Assembly: GCA_030704615.1 (NCBI GenBank)
Contig: CM060733.1
Span: forward strand, 43,090,001 to 43,154,000
Reading direction: 5' to 3'
From: Takakia lepidozioides
Lineage: Eukaryota > Streptophyta > Takakiopsida > Takakiales > Takakiaceae
Length of the DNA: 64,000 bases
The position numbers were made by a program, and so were the translations under genes. Each line of letters begins with the position of its first letter. Positions within the stretch are counted from its first letter, which is position 1. Positions 1 through 12,511 of this stretch are shown here, in pieces. A model generated the notes under the pieces. It searched no databases and was not told the DNA's origin. It saw only the letters and a program-made list of their open reading frames with translations.

Positions 1-726
1 GCTTGGTAAGGCTAGGCTATCTTCATCTGGTTGTGACAAGGGCTGCATGGTGAATATACGGCATCTTGTCTTCAATGGCTTAGAGTAATAACGATTCGCT
101 GTGCGTAGTGAATAAGCAGTTTACCATTGCTATCAGTAGGTTCTTCTTCATTTTTGCAGGGCATCACGGTTGTCCGCTTTTATATGAAAGGTGCTTGTGG
201 GTGGTGTAGCCTTCCGTGGTTGAAGCTATTGCTCTCAGCTACTCCATTGCTGGTTTGCACAGAAAAATTCAAGGTCACCAATCTTCAGTTATAAGCGTAG
301 AAAAGAGGCTCTGTGGATTGAGGGTTGGTCGAACCGACCGACATGCTATAACATAGCGGCGGGCACAATCTGGTGATGGTTCTAATATCAGTGAACGCAT
401 TGGGAGTCCAGGCCGTGAATACAATGGGTATTATTTTCATGATCATTTAAGCTAATTCCTACTCAAGGAGATAGAATTGCTACTATATTTGAGAATAAGT
501 ACTGTAGGAGCTTGGGATCATGTTTCAGTATAAAGTAAGTTTTGGATGTCCGAGTGATACAGGATCGCAGGGTCGAATCATGCACAATTGTTTGAATCAG
601 GCCCATCTTCTGTGACCACTTCTTGAAAGAAGACCAGGAGATGGGGGCAACACGAACTTTTTTGGCACGAGTGGGGATGTGAGGATAGTATGTAAGGGTT
701 GACAACTGAACAAGGCACTGTACATT
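1..726. other. upstream flank of PPR pseudogene, no gene seen
   Basis: No reading frame here has recognisable protein content. The minus-strand frame at 463-738 has no family signature. A pyrimidine stretch ending in a possible splice acceptor lies near 150-160 but cannot be tied to an exon. Confidence 0.5.
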
Positions 727-3582
727 TTGAGCCAACAAGGGATTTTGGCAGAGTCCAATGCTTACATCAGTCTCTTGCAGGAGTGCATCAAGATGAAAGG
801 TCTAACAGAGGGAAAGCAGGTGCATGCCAACATTGTCCGAAGTGGCTTCCAGCCAAACATCTTTCTGCTGAACACCCTTGTCAACATGTATGCAAAGTGC
901 GGGAGCATGAGGGATGCACGCCATGTATTTGACAAAATGGCTGAACGAGATATGTTTACTTGGAATATAACGATAGCAGGATATGCCAAGCACAGGTGCA
1001 GTAGGGAGGCTTTTGAGATCTTTGAGCAAATGCAACGGGAAAGGGGTGATGCCAGACAAGGTCACATTCATTTGTGTTGTCAACGCATGTGCCAACCTAA
1101 CAACCCTGGATAAGGCCAAAGAGGTCCATGCTCACATCATCAAAGCTCAGATTGTGCCAGATTTTATTCTGCAAGTGTTCAATAATATGGTTCAACGAAA
1201 TGTAGTCTCATGGAATGCAATGATCACAGGGTATGCTCAGCATGGGTGTGGTAGAGAGGCTTTGGAGATCTATGAGGAAATGATACAGGAAGGGGTGATG
1301 CGGACAGGGTCACATTTATTTGCATTCTCAATGCATGTGCCAGCCTGGCAGCCCTGGAAAAGGGAAAATGGTCCATGCTGACATCATCAAAGCTGGGATT
1401 GGACCAGATATCATTCTGGAGACTGCCTTGGCGAACATGTATGCCAAATGTGGGAGCTTGAAGACTGCACGGAAAATGTTTGACAAAATGGCTCAAAGAG
1501 ATGTGGTCTCAGGATATGCCCAGCATGGGTCTGGTAAGGCTGCACTTTGGAGATGTATGAGCAAATGAGATGGGAAGGGGTGAAGCCTGACAGAGTCACA
1601 TACATTTGTGCTCTCAATGCATGTGCCAGTCTGGCAGCCCAAAGAGGTTCATGCTGGTGTTGATAAGGCCAGAATTCTTCCAGATATTATTCTGGAGAGC
1701 GCCCTTGTTGACATGTATGCCAAATGTGGGAGTATGAATGATGCACGCCAAAGTATTTAACAGTATGGCTCAGCGAAATGTGGTGTCAGGGAGTGCAATG
1801 ATAGCAAAAATGCTCAACATGGATATGGTAGGGAGGCATTTGAGATCTATGAGCAAATGATATGGGAAGGGGTGATGCCTGATAGGGTCACATTCACTTG
1901 CATTTCTCAATGTGTGCCAGTCTGGGAGACCTGGAAAAGGGCAAAGAGGTGCATGTTGACATCATGAAAGCTGGAATTGGGCTAGATTCCATTCTAGAGA
2001 CTGCCCTGGTTAATATGTATGCCAAATGTGGGAGTATAAGGATGCACGTCTAGTGTTTGACAGTATGGCGCAAAGAGATGTGGTGTCATGGAACGCCATG
2101 ACCTCAGGATTTGCACAGCATGGGTGTAGTAGCGAGGCCTTGGAGATCTATGAGCAAATGCTGCAGGAAGGAGTGAGTTGCATTCTCAATGCATGTGCCA
2201 GCCTTGCAGCCTTGGAAAAGGGAAGAGAGGTCCATGCTGACATCAGCAAGGTGGGCATTGTGGCAGATACCATCCTGGAGAATGCCCTTGTTGACATGTA
2301 TGCGAAGTCTGGGAGCATAGCGGATGCACGTCAAGTGTATTGCTGAATGAAATGTGGCGTCGTGTAGAGCGATGATAGCCGGATATGCTCAACATGGATG
2401 TGGTAGGGATGCGCAGGATTAGTTCAACAAGGGCAAATTGAATTCCAAAAGGCAACTGAATTCTGGCAGCGAATGCAACGAGAAGGCTTGAAGCCAAATG
2501 AGATCACCTATTTGAGCATCCTCAATTCATGTGCCAGCCCACTAGCCCTGGAACAGGGCAAGTGGCTTCATGCGGACATAGTTGAGGCTGGACTTGAGTC
2601 GGTTGGCCAGGTGGCCAATGCCCTTGTCAGCATATATTGCAAGTGCAGGGGTTTTCTGAATGCATGCCAAGTGTTTGACAAAATGCCCGAACGAGATGTG
2701 TTCTCATGGAGTGTGATCATTTCAGGGTCATCTCAGCAAGGACGTGGTGCGCAAGCATTTGATTTCTATTGGCAAATGCAACGAGAAGGTGTAAGCCTGA
2801 CCAGATCACTTTTCATTAGTATCCTTAGCGCATGCTCCAAGTTAGCAGTCTTGCATGAAGGGAGGAAGGTCCGTGACCACGTGGTGATCAATTCTGGATT
2901 TGAGTCAGATATCTCAGTGGGTACTGCTCTTATTGCCATGTATGTCAAGTGCGGGAGTCTGGGGGATGCAAGACAAGTGTTTGACAAAATTATTGGAAAG
3001 AACACAGTGTCATGGAATGCTATGATTGTAGGATATGCCCAGCATGGTTTCGGTACTGAGGCCCTAAAACTCTTTGAAGGGAGGCAACAGGAAGCCTGGG
3101 TGAAACCGACCAACGTCACTTTTATTGGAATCCTCTCTGCATGCAGTCATGCGGGCCTACTAGATGAGGGCTGTCATTTCCCTTCTATGAATTAAGTTCA
3201 TGGTATCACACCAACAGAGTTAACTATGGCTGCATGGTTGACCTTCTTGGCCGTGCAGGGCCTTTGGATGAAGCAGAGGACTTTATCAGCAACATGCCAA
3301 TCAACCCTAGTGCTTCAGTGTGGGGGGCTTGCTTGGCACCTGCAGAATCCATGGCCATGTGGCGCTAGCAGAACAAGCTGCACATCACATGTTCAAGTTA
3401 GAACGGCAATGTTGCACTGTATGTGCTGCTTTCAAATGTCTATTCTATGGCTGGAAGATGGGGTGATGTAGCCAAGGTGAGAAAAGCAATGGAGGAGAGT
3501 GGTGTGAGAAAGAAGCCGGGGAAAAACTGGATTGAGGTCAATCATAGGGTACACACATTTGTTTCAAGGGCAGAGCTATTTT
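727..3582 (+). pseudogene. PLS-class pentatricopeptide repeat protein, degenerate
   Basis: A decayed gene for an organellar RNA-binding PPR protein. The segments read as consecutive P, L and S repeats with the diagnostic strings MYAKCGS, VFDKM, DVVSWNAMI and GYAQHG. They lie in different frames: 727-about 1045, about 1045-1320, 1320-1568, 2026-2346 and 2473-3195. At least four frame changes and a stop near 2344 separate them. One repeat has lost its middle: near 1165-1185 the text jumps from the helix-A end of one motif into VFNNM. From about 3196 to 3560 the C-terminal E/E+ region is recognisable ([13 protein letters not shown], then VRKAMEESGVRKKPG and NWIEVNHRVHTF), again with frame breaks. 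No DYW deaminase tail is seen. PLS-E proteins normally act in organellar RNA editing; this copy cannot make a full protein. Confidence 0.88.
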
Positions 3583-6500
3583 AGATACCCATCCTTATAG
3601 TAGGTGGGTGTACGATTGTCAACCCCCATTGTTCAATGTGGGAGGGAGAGATGGTAATGGACTCAACTTTGACTTGCTGCACTGGCTCAACTGGCACATT
3701 AAATCTATTTTTTTGGCGGGATCATGCACCCATAAAAGGTTTTCAAGTGAATTATTTGACCAAAAGGTAGCATGTCTGGGTTTTCTCGCTTCCACTGAGA
3801 TATTATGCTTGTGTTCATGATATGCATACAATGTCTTTGTCACTACCTGAGAGAGCCACTTATGGAATTCCATCCTCATAAGGATGTGAAGATGCCTAAG
3901 AACAAAATACGTGGGGTTGCTCATGGCTTCGACTGGCATGCAACAGTCTCATGGACTGCTGCTCTAGGGCCTGCGATTGTCATTTGATAAAATCATGGAA
4001 TGGATGCATGCATGATTGCTTTTACATGCAAGTTGGAGAGCCACTACAACTTTGGGATGAATGAACCGTACATAATGTATATTGGGAATGAATGAAGATT
4101 AGAAGTTATCATACTATGAATGAAAACACACACAGAAAGTATGAGTGCATATGTGCATATAGTGCTCATGTACACTCATGTTGACTTGTGAATGTCGTGT
4201 GCAGACTGTGCTCTTCATTTCCAAGATGAGTTGTCTGATAGAATTGAAATATTGTTCTTTGCATCCCATGTTGCGTTTGCTGTTTGTTTTATAGGTTCAT
4301 TGAAAGGACTTGCTGGAAATGATAAGTGTCATGTAGAGCAATGCCCAGCCCGGAATTGGTTTTGATACGCCCAATACATGGGCAACGTACTATTTGCAGT
4401 AAGAATGAAGTAGTCGAAATCCAAGGTTCTGTTTTCTTCATAGCCATGGAATTAGACAGCCTGAATCTTGTCCCCTATCACTTAGAAGCTCTGTACCACA
4501 TTGTTGTCAAGCATGTTCAATAACTGGGGATGAGTATATGTATATGAGAGCTCAAGTACTCTGTAAATTCATTTCTCTCTTCAAAATCCACCTTGCTTGT
4601 TTCTGCTGTCGCATATCACGGGATGTTCCATCGTACCAAAGACTATGGTTTGTGGGTGAGGCAATGGATGCTGGATTAGTTGTGGAAATGTTGTTGGACA
4701 AAAATTTATTGAACAGATAGGCCAAGAGAAGTATTCGTGTGCACTATGTAGATATCCCCTTTTGAAGTCTCAGACACTTTCATTGCAGCCGGAGAAGCAC
4801 GGAAGGGGTGATGACCCACAAACAGAGGAAGAGTATTGGGGACATCCAAGCAGCAAACGTCACAACTCTCACCAGGCCGAGATCCCCTCCATGAAATTCC
4901 TATGCAGAATTCACGATTTCATGTCTCACATGAGATAGTTGCAGGAAACGTGGGGAATATGTGGCCAGATTCCAGGGAGAATGCACTAGCAAACATTGGT
5001 GGGAATGGGTCATGGATGACCACCATGCAAACAGCCAATGTCTTCAAGCAGTTTCAGGAAGCTCCCCTACAGGTAAATCTCATCCCATTTTGGAACCCCA
5101 AATGAGTACCAAACCTACAACCAACATACATGTGACTGAAACCATCTGGCCCTACCTTGGGCTGGTTTGTTACTGGGGTTGAAGGGTCCAAGCATTGGCT
5201 TGATGAAAAAGATCGTGCTTTGACCTCTTGTTGCCACTCACGTTCTGGGCATGAGGCAAGTCACCATGCACTATCACTGTTGGTTCCAAACGCCACCAAC
5301 GATGGCTCAAAGAGTTCAAAATGAGTTGGTATCTATAACATGGATTTATAGTAGTTGGCAGGAAATTGCTGTGATACATAAATCAGTTACCTGCGTTGGT
5401 CTGTAAGGCTTACTAGTCCCTTGGTCCCTGGTGACCATGGGGCTCGACCTGGAATTACATCAGCAATGCCATCACCAAATTTTCTTGCAATGACCTCCAT
5501 GGGCTGGCTGCCAGAGAGCATACACCTTTGGAGGATTGTGAGAGACAGTGGATGACCATAGGTGCCTAATCAATGAGATGGAGTTCAGAGGAACACATTA
5601 TGGAAATGGTGCATATGGAGACACAAATCAATTGTACATTTAATAAGAATGGGAGTGCACATAGTTTGTATGAACAGATCATTTGTTGTCTCTGGGGTTG
5701 TCTTTCTTTTGCCAATGATTCACAGGAAGCTGAAGCAAGTGGCTAATACCTTCTGGCAGTTTTTTTAAAATTGCAGCCAGTTTTTCAGCTTCACATGTTT
5801 GAATCATCTTCTATAACAGAGTTTAACAGAGTTTTTCAGCTTTGACGCACCAAGTTCATGGACCCTTGCCCTCGTGTAGGCCTCGCATATGAGGGACTCA
5901 TATTCATCAATATCATATGTCTCGCGGTATTCCCTCCGGTTCTCTATCATTTTGCTCTCCTTCATCGTGATTGTTGCGTCTGCCAGCACTTGTAGCAGTG
6001 TGAAAACCTACACATGCAATGCCTAGCATAAATCCTCAGCAAGGTATAAATGATGCGAACTGTAATTGCATGCATAGCTGCAACTGAACCCAACCCTAAA
6101 CCTCTGACAATGGTGTGCATGTCATTTATCCTAAACCCTAAACCCCAAAACATCATGAATGGACTGCAGATAATATGAAATATGTCAATATGGAGAGTGA
6201 TCATGGATCAGAGTAGTGATCTAAGTTGTTCTGGAAGGAAAACAAAACGATAGAACATATGTGCACGTCCCTGGAGTGAACCATTGATTTATGGAAAGTG
6301 ATGCCCTTCAATTCTTGTAATACAACATCAAAAATTGCAAAGTCAGCAGCTTTATGCCTTACGTCTCCCCAGGTCCCGAAAGTATTAGCAAAGTAAGAAA
6401 CTCTTCACCTCAGCTCCACATGAAATTCACCTCTTGCATGAAGTGCCCAAAACTAGCAAAACAGGCCCACTTTTGCACTTTGCTAACTACTGTAGTGAGA

Positions 6501-7437
6501 AAATGAGACCTGAGTCATAATATGCAGATTTGTGAACCTATGCATTCAATATATGTGAAAGAACCAACAAAGAACGATTAGGTTTCGGATGCTCATTGCA
6601 GAACTCACTCACCCGCAAAGTATAACATGGAGGAAGAGCAGAATGAAAATCCGGAGAAGACAAACGGATAAAGTCGATCGTTTTTGGAGCGATAATAAGG
6701 ACCTGCAAGCAAGAAACGTTTGGAGCGCAAGCGTTGCAACCTTTGAACACAGCGACCACATCCTACAGCGTAGCAGGATTGCCCACTGCTGTCCACAAAA
6801 TCGATGTGCATGACGGGACGCGGTACATCAACGCCAGCAATAGCAACGAAAGCGAGAGCCGGTACGTGTATTCTCCAATGGCATGCCCGGGGAGGATGAA
6901 GGCATGTATGGGGGATGGAGGGCGATGCCATGCATGAGGGCAGGATGGGAGGAGGGATGGGGGATGCGGGAGAGGGCACGTCTCATGTCCTGGCAGCGGG
7001 ACATGAGGCACGGAAGGGTGTGCCGCGCGGTGTGTGGGCGATGGAGGCGGGGGTGGGCGTGGGGTGGCGGGGGGTCCACGCTGGCTCAACCGGCTCCCTC
7101 GCATTCAACTCCAGGGGCCCATCTAATGCTTGGCACATCCATATTGGGATCCCAGGAGGGTGGCTCGAGTGGATAGTACACTGAACTGCCGCCAGGTGAT
7201 TCTGGGATCAAACCTTGTCCACAGGAGAAATGAGATGAACATTCTGAAGTATTATGTAGTAAGTATACTAGTATGCCAACAAAGGAATCGGGCAGTGTGT
7301 AAATATTTTCCCACACCACCAAACCAAACCACAACACGTGTCCCATAACCCCCAGAGCATAAACACGTGTGTGGCAGGGATGTGACAACTTGTGTTGTGA
7401 GATAATACAGGAAAGGTCAGGGAGGCGAAGAGCAATG

Positions 7438-7440
<3 letters not shown>
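3583..7440. other. intergenic, no confident gene
   Basis: About 3.9 kb between the PPR pseudogene and the coiled-coil gene. Frames here are short and lack recognisable domains. Around 6128-6150 are two near-adjacent copies of the plant telomere-type heptamer CCCTAAA, too few to be a real interstitial telomere array. The stretch 6880-7080 is G-rich on the plus strand, with many GGG/GGGG runs. The rest shows nothing I can assign. Confidence 0.5.
4660..4956 (+). other. open frame with Cys-x2-Cys motif, possible exon fragment
   Basis: A frame of roughly 95 codons stays open from just after a stop near 4657 to a stop near 4955. It begins with CGNVVGQ, has YSCALCRYPL (Cys-x2-Cys) and then turns acidic and polar (PEKHGRGDDPQTEEEYWG). 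There is no good start codon, and the paired second Cys/His knuckle of a RING or similar zinc site is not visible. It could be an exon remnant of a zinc-binding protein or a chance frame. I do not recognise it. Confidence 0.15.

Positions 7441-7441
<1 letters not shown>

Positions 7442-7475
<34 letters not shown>
7442..7475. repeat. (AG)n microsatellite
   Basis: About 17 uninterrupted AG dinucleotides, roughly 520 bp upstream of the coiled-coil gene start, so probably in its promoter or 5' leader. Confidence 0.97.
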
Positions 7476-7477
<2 letters not shown>

Positions 7478-7992
7478 TTGGAGGGCTTGAGCAGAGCGGC
7501 AAAAAGAGCAAGAAAACATTAAGTGGGTGTGATACTGACCAGTCTGTGTATATTTGGGTGTCGACGCTGTGAGCCCTACCTTCTCCATGCCAGATTGAAC
7601 GTGGGAGCCAGTTTTACAACTCTTGCCTGTGTTGTCTCTTACATCTCTAGTCTGAGAGAACAAAGGAGAATCCATTGCTTGCCGAAGCTGCTAAGTGCCA
7701 CCCAGATTTGTGTTTGATATAAGGGTTGGTTTTGTGGTTCTTGCCGTGTCGCCCATTGTGAGATTGAGCCTTTCCTCTTTAGACGTGGGCGCTTGCCTTC
7801 TGTTTTACTTGTTTTGCATTGCAAAGCTGGCGTAGGTTTGCTGTGAAGCTGCTGTGTCTCGTTATCTCAATCTGTGAGGTTCGGGTGTGTGTTTGTATCT
7901 ACGTTTCTGGTTTTACTCTCGCGGGTGCTGGTGCTTCTTGCCCTTTAAATCTGTTTAACCGCCTTTTAAGTCTGTGCATGCACTTGCACTCG

Positions 7993-9303
7993 ATGAAGAT
8001 GATGCCGGGGCGGTTTTGGGTGTCCGTTGTGTCGATTAATATCTTTATTCTGAGCTTCGGTACAGTAATCAGGGGAGATGAAGGGTTGCATCCAGGGCGC
8101 GAAGAAATCGAAGATAAGCATGCTCTTGTCAAAGAGATAGTGGCTCTGAGGTTGAAGGTGTCCGCCCTTGAGTCAGAGCTGAAGGAGGATTCAAACTTGA
8201 AAGGAAAAGACAAGAAGATCAATGGTCTGGAAATGGAACTGAAGCATCTTAGGATACAGAAAAAGGGAGCTGGAGAGGTGGAAGCTAAACTCGAGACCGC
8301 AGAGTTAAAAGTGAGTAAGTTGGAGTCTGAGCTCTCATCACTACAGGAAGAGACTGAAAAGCTGAAATCGGAAGCTAAACTGCAGAAGAAACGCGCAGAG
8401 CATGCCGAATCAACCGCCGCATTGCGCCAGACTGAGAAGGAGAAAGCGACCAAAGTTCTTTCCGAGCATATGACGCGCCTGCAAAAGGCTGAAAAGTCCC
8501 TTCATATTGCGGAGTCTGCAATGTTAAAGGCCCAATCAGACGCAGCAGCAAAAGCTCGAGATCTGGTGAAAACTGCGGAGGCATGGTTGCCTCCGTGGAT
8601 TGCCGCACAAGTTGGAAAACTCGAGGCCAAGACTTTGTCACGCTGGTCAACTCATGGAGCGCCAGTGGTCAAGAAATTACAGCGATCGGCATCAGCGAGA
8701 GCGGCTCTGGCACAGAAGTGGGCCAAACCGTACTTGAAGACCATCAACAAAAAAGTGAGCCCTGTCGTCAAGGCACAGTGGAAGAAAGCGAAAGCAGCAA
8801 TTGCCCCACATCTGAAAACGATCAAGAAAGTGGGCCTAGAGACCTTTCCTAAGCACCTATCTCCGCATCTTCAAAAGGTGCAGCAAACAGTTCAGCCATA
8901 CTTGCACATTTTGAGGGAAAGGAGTAGACCCCATGTAGAGCAAGCGGCAGCTTTTCTGGGGCCCCATTTTGAGAGGGCGAACACAATTGCTAGACCTTAT
9001 GTGGAGCAGGTCAATGGTCACTACCGCCGCTTTCTTACTTCTGCCACTAAGTACCATGAGCAGCTTCAAAACTCAGTGAAGGGGACGTTGGGAAAGACTG
9101 ATGTGTTGAGGTCCCTCGCAACCAAGGAACTTGTCTGGCTGTTGGCTTCAGCACTTTTGGCCCTACCGGTTGTGGCAACGCTGCTGGTATTTTCATCAGT
9201 ATTTGGTGGGAAGAAGGTCACCAAGCCAGCTCGCAAGACTCGCACTCAAAGCATCAACTCCTCTCATAAGAAGTCACGCCGAGCTAAGCAGGTAGATAAG
9301 TAA
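7993..9303 (+). CDS. signal peptide-coiled coil-membrane anchor protein (At2g24420/At4g31340-like)
   Basis: An intact single-exon frame of 436 codons. The frame is open back to an ATG at 7819, but I chose 7993 because it gives a conventional hydrophobic signal peptide (residues about 6-27) and matches where plant homologues begin. Residues about 35-190 are a long Glu/Lys-rich coiled coil. Then comes the family hallmark WLPPWIA followed by repeated HLK/RPHVEQ/PYVEQ units (about 200-370), rich in Ala, Lys and His. Near the C-terminus is KELVWLLASALLALP, the start of a membrane segment, followed by a short basic tail ending KQVDK. The same order is seen in Arabidopsis At2g24420/At4g31340 proteins, often labelled DNA-repair ATPase-related or myosin-like because of the coiled coil, with no established biochemical role. 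The topology suggests an ER or endomembrane protein. No frameshift or internal stop is present. Confidence 0.9.
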   Translation: MKMMPGRFWVSVVSINIFILSFGTVIRGDEGLHPGREEIEDKHALVKEIVALRLKVSALESELKEDSNLKGKDKKINGLEMELKHLRIQKKGAGEVEAKLETAELKVSKLESELSSLQEETEKLKSEAKLQKKRAEHAESTAALRQTEKEKATKVLSEHMTRLQKAEKSLHIAESAMLKAQSDAAAKARDLVKTAEAWLPPWIAAQVGKLEAKTLSRWSTHGAPVVKKLQRSASARAALAQKWAKPYLKTINKKVSPVVKAQWKKAKAAIAPHLKTIKKVGLETFPKHLSPHLQKVQQTVQPYLHILRERSRPHVEQAAAFLGPHFERANTIARPYVEQVNGHYRRFLTSATKYHEQLQNSVKGTLGKTDVLRSLATKELVWLLASALLALPVVATLLVFSSVFGGKKVTKPARKTRTQSINSSHKKSRRAKQVDK

Positions 9304-10167
9304 GCTGTGAGGTTGAGATGGAGCTGCTTTCAATTGTGGCAGAGCGATTCAAAGATGCACATACTTCGGGCTCAGCATTCTAGGGTTTCGAAGTTCGAAG
9401 TGAGAGGTGGCTTGGCTTTTAGGGCTGTAGATACTGAGATGATGGGTATTTAATGGGAGTTCTACGGAACTACTTCTGATACTTGTTGATAGACCTTCCG
9501 CATGTACACAGTTTTTGTCAAAGTTGTTCCCCGACGCACAGCTTGGCACAAAGGTGACGCCTTTGGCACAGAGTTTGCAGTAGCTAAACAGGGTTTACAG
9601 GGGGATGATCAGATTCTGCAGAGAGGTGTCAAATATTGTAGGCCAGTGCAGTGGAATAGGCATGGTGGAACCGTCAGTCACTGATAGGATTGCCATGGAG
9701 GTGTGGATGTTGAGCTCTTTTCACTGATGCCAACGCCACAGCATGGCGTTGTGTTGCAGACTCTAATTTCTTAATGATTTTGGGTCTGTGGGTAGGATGT
9801 CCTTGCATTTCTATAGTTGTGGTAGGGTTTAGTCACATTTCAGCTCGGCCTCCAGTGTGCATCCCAAGACACTTCCCTTCAATTCATGCAGTTGGTTCTA
9901 CTTAATTCGGCACCCCGTGGAGAACTTGTAAAGTGTGATCCACTACAGGGACTTCATTGACAACATCCAACACATCACCAGTCAATATGTGTGTAGCAGG
10001 GACATCACGCCAGGATATCTTGTTGTTGGCACCCACCTCTCTATTGCAGCAGTGGCTGTCAAAGAGCGTCTCCTGCAGGACTCTATCAACTGCTTGTTGA
10101 TTCAACTTTCAAGTACCAGTTTGTCCAGGAGAGATACACACTTTACCTCTAGAAATATATTTATATA
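9304..10167. other. 3' flank of the coiled-coil gene
   Basis: Probable 3' UTR and intergenic DNA. A frame at 9935-10186 (plus) is open for 83 codons but shows no family signature and runs into a repeat-like end, so I do not call it a gene. Confidence 0.4.
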
Positions 10168-10215
10168 TGACGCCAGCCGGAGCTAGCATAAATAAGAGCC
10201 TCTTCCCCTTTCGGG
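10168..10215 (-). repeat. short retroposon-like element, copy A, with AT-type tail
   Basis: Read on the minus strand, this segment runs from GGGGAAGAGGCTCTT to a GTCAT end followed directly by an alternating A/T tail (plus-strand 10151-10167). It aligns through its whole core with 54493-54553, where the tail is (CT)n instead. On the minus strand a GAAA-capped CCCC/GGGG hairpin lies just 5' of the shared core, with an outer CCAGCC/GGCTGG pairing. Element boundaries on the 5' side are unknown. Confidence 0.55.
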
Positions 10216-10593
10216 GGCTGGACCCTATTAGCAACAAAACCAGTCACACATTGACAATTTGGTCACTTTCAATCTTGTGCTTGTTGAGGCTGGAAGGTGT
10301 AAGGTGCGTAGAAAGGGTGTGGTATACTTAAGGAGCAGTTTGAGGTTTCCTGTTCAGACTATCCACACCTCCCCTGACCCATGCAGAGATAATAGTGAGG
10401 GGGTTTGTATTCCATCCATGTCGGCGAAGGTCGAGGATGAGCAGTTCATTCAGGATGAGCAGAATGTGAATTTGATGACGTGGATTGTGAGGGATGGGAG
10501 TGGACCTATGGGTGATTTCCATGGAAGTCCATGGAGAAACAAGCTAAGCATGATAGAACCGGGATGGAATAATGTGGTCGTCCCTGAAACGTG

Positions 10594-10840
10594 TCTCCAT
10601 TTATGAGGTAGAACCATCTCGATTTAGGACTCTGTGATAGAAGGAGCTTCATACAAGACCTATGTCGGGGAATCTACCCTTGGTTGATAGTTGATACCTG
10701 TCAAAATGGGAATGTGTGTTTATGAGGTTCAACTATCTCTATTTAGGGTGTGATAGAATGAGTTTTATACAGGACCTATGTCTACGAACGTAGGCTTAGT
10801 TGATACCAGCCATGATACCAGCCAAATTGGGAATGTGTAT
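10594..10840. repeat. tandem duplication, two diverged copies of about 120 bp
   Basis: Copy 1 (about 10594-10715) and copy 2 (about 10716-10840) share, in the same order, TTTATGAGGT, CATCTCGATTTAGG-like, TGTGATAGAA, GACCTATGTC and GGGAATGTGT. No coding content. Confidence 0.75.
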
Positions 10841-11312
10841 TGTATAGGGTTCTTAGGGGCATTGACAGGAGCTTGAATGGATCCAAGCTGAGCCAACTCT
10901 TCCTTACCCTCTATGCCTATATGAGAATGTATTTTGTGTATGTGGACCTGTATAAGAACGTACTTTGTTATTTGTTCCAGGGCCCATTCAATGAGCTGGA
11001 TTTGCCTAGTTGTGCTAAATCCTTCTTGCGAATCACTAAGGATGTGGTGTAGTTCTCAATACGATGTGAGGAAGGTGATCAAGGTGATGGTGAATAGTTT
11101 GTATAGAGTGTTGGTAAGAGTTATAGATCTATAGTTGCCTAGTTGAGTAAGGCCGTCCTTTTTTATAGATGAGTATTGTGTGGCTATTTCTTCAACATTT
11201 GGGTATTTGCAGATGGAGTTGGTAGCACGTTACAAAGTAACAGTGAATTCGATGGAAGTGTGAGTCCAATGCCTTGAGTATTTCATTAGGTATGTTGTCC
11301 GGGCCTAGCCTC

Positions 11313-11525
11313 AATTGAATTGTGAACTAGGTTTGAGTTTCATAGTTCAATTGAATTGTCGTCAATTCAATTGAATTGTGCGCTGACGATTCAATTGAAT
11401 TGCATGCGCTGACGATTCAATTGAATTGCAGATTCGGGTTGTTTTCAAGGTGATTTTTGCAATTCAATTGAATTGCGCATTTTTAGTGGGCGATCACAAT
11501 TCACTTGAATTGTGATGCATTTCAC
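11313..11525. repeat. array of CAATTCAATTGAATTG palindromes
   Basis: Five or more copies of the palindromic core TTCAATTGAA, several extended to CAATTCAATTGAATTG, spaced 20-50 bp apart, some linked by GCGCTGACGA. The same unit with the same flanking words (GAACTAGGTTTGAGTTTC and CAGATTCGGGTTGTTTT) recurs inverted at 34165-34310, so this is part of a dispersed repeat. Confidence 0.85.
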
Positions 11526-12511
11526 ATCAAGGCATTTTTGGAATTCCCTATGTTCTTGCGTGCCCTAAGAATCTGTTTCTCGCAAACCTTACCGGACCAA
11601 TAATGTTCACTGCTCGATCAATAGCGATTTGTTGTGCATGTTTTGTACTCTAGCATCTACAATCTTTAGGTTGGAGACGTCCAGCAGTTTCTTTGAAATC
11701 TTCATCAAAATTGCGCGTTAGGCATTTTTCTGACGTTCATGCTGCATTTGGGGGAACTAGGTGTTGTTGGAGTCCAATATGTGAAACCTAGGTGAAACCA
11801 TAAAGTTCAAGTTCGGTACTACGAATGTAATTTATTTGAATTCGCAGAAGAGGAGAATCCAAAAGTTATTATAATAGTGGTTGATGGGTGAGGAGGAGCT
11901 CATGTCGGCCTAGCACTGGGAGAACTAGCCAATTTAATCTAGAGGTTCACGAGTTAGTTATTTCTAGCTAATTAGGACATTATACATTTATATTTGTATT
12001 TTGTTGGCATTGGGACTTCATTTGGTTCCATGTGCCAAGTGAGGTGACGAACCTTACTTGGGGTGTGGGAAGGTTATCTCCACGTGGACGTAGGCAGGCT
12101 CGTCTTCTTCTAGTCGAGCCTCCCGAGGCCTCTCTCGCCGCCATAGCTCTAGTACTTGAGATGAAGAGTGGGTGAGGTCTGTATGGTGGAGTCCTTTAGC
12201 TAAGGTGCCATTGGCATAACGTGATAAAGTGGTTTCTCCTCTTTTCACCATTTTCGTATCACTAGAAGAAGACCTGCTTACATCTATGAGTGCAAGGTGT
12301 TAGCATAGTGCGGAAGAGAGCTTGATAGATAGCTCTTAAGTTACAAGGTGTTGCAGGGTTTGCAAGAAGAAAGTTTTGTGGTGTTTATGTACAAGAGGAG
12401 GTCTTCAAGGAGAGCCCCATTGAAAAGTTTGAGAGCTTGTGAAGAAGCTCTTGTTCTGTAAGTGTTGCAGGATTTGATGAGTTCAATAAGAGCTCGGGTG
12501 TCAATGGAGCA
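11526..12511. other. repeat-flank region, no gene seen
   Basis: No convincing frame. The words ATCAAGGCATTTTT and GAATTCCCT near 11530-11555 resemble the inner end of the right arm of the inverted-repeat element (33376-33401). The region may belong to the LTR/leader of the retrotransposon downstream, but I could not find its matching 3' copy. Confidence 0.35.

Noticed and set aside
3608-3987. DYW deaminase tail after the PPR E domain
   Set aside because: The frames here lack the HxE and CxxC deaminase signatures and the terminal DYW triad.
8375-8650. Antisense frames over the coiled-coil gene (also 7899-8453, 8857-9069)
   Set aside because: They are shadows of the intact plus-strand gene and lack independent protein features.
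9935-10186. Small gene downstream of the coiled-coil protein
   Set aside because: The 83-codon frame has no homologue I can recall and no start context, and its end overlaps the retroposon A/T tail.
10150-10216. Hammerhead or other self-cleaving ribozyme in the short retroposon
   Set aside because: A GAAA-capped stem and GTC before the tail are present, but the CTGATGA-type core needed for a hammerhead is missing in both copies.
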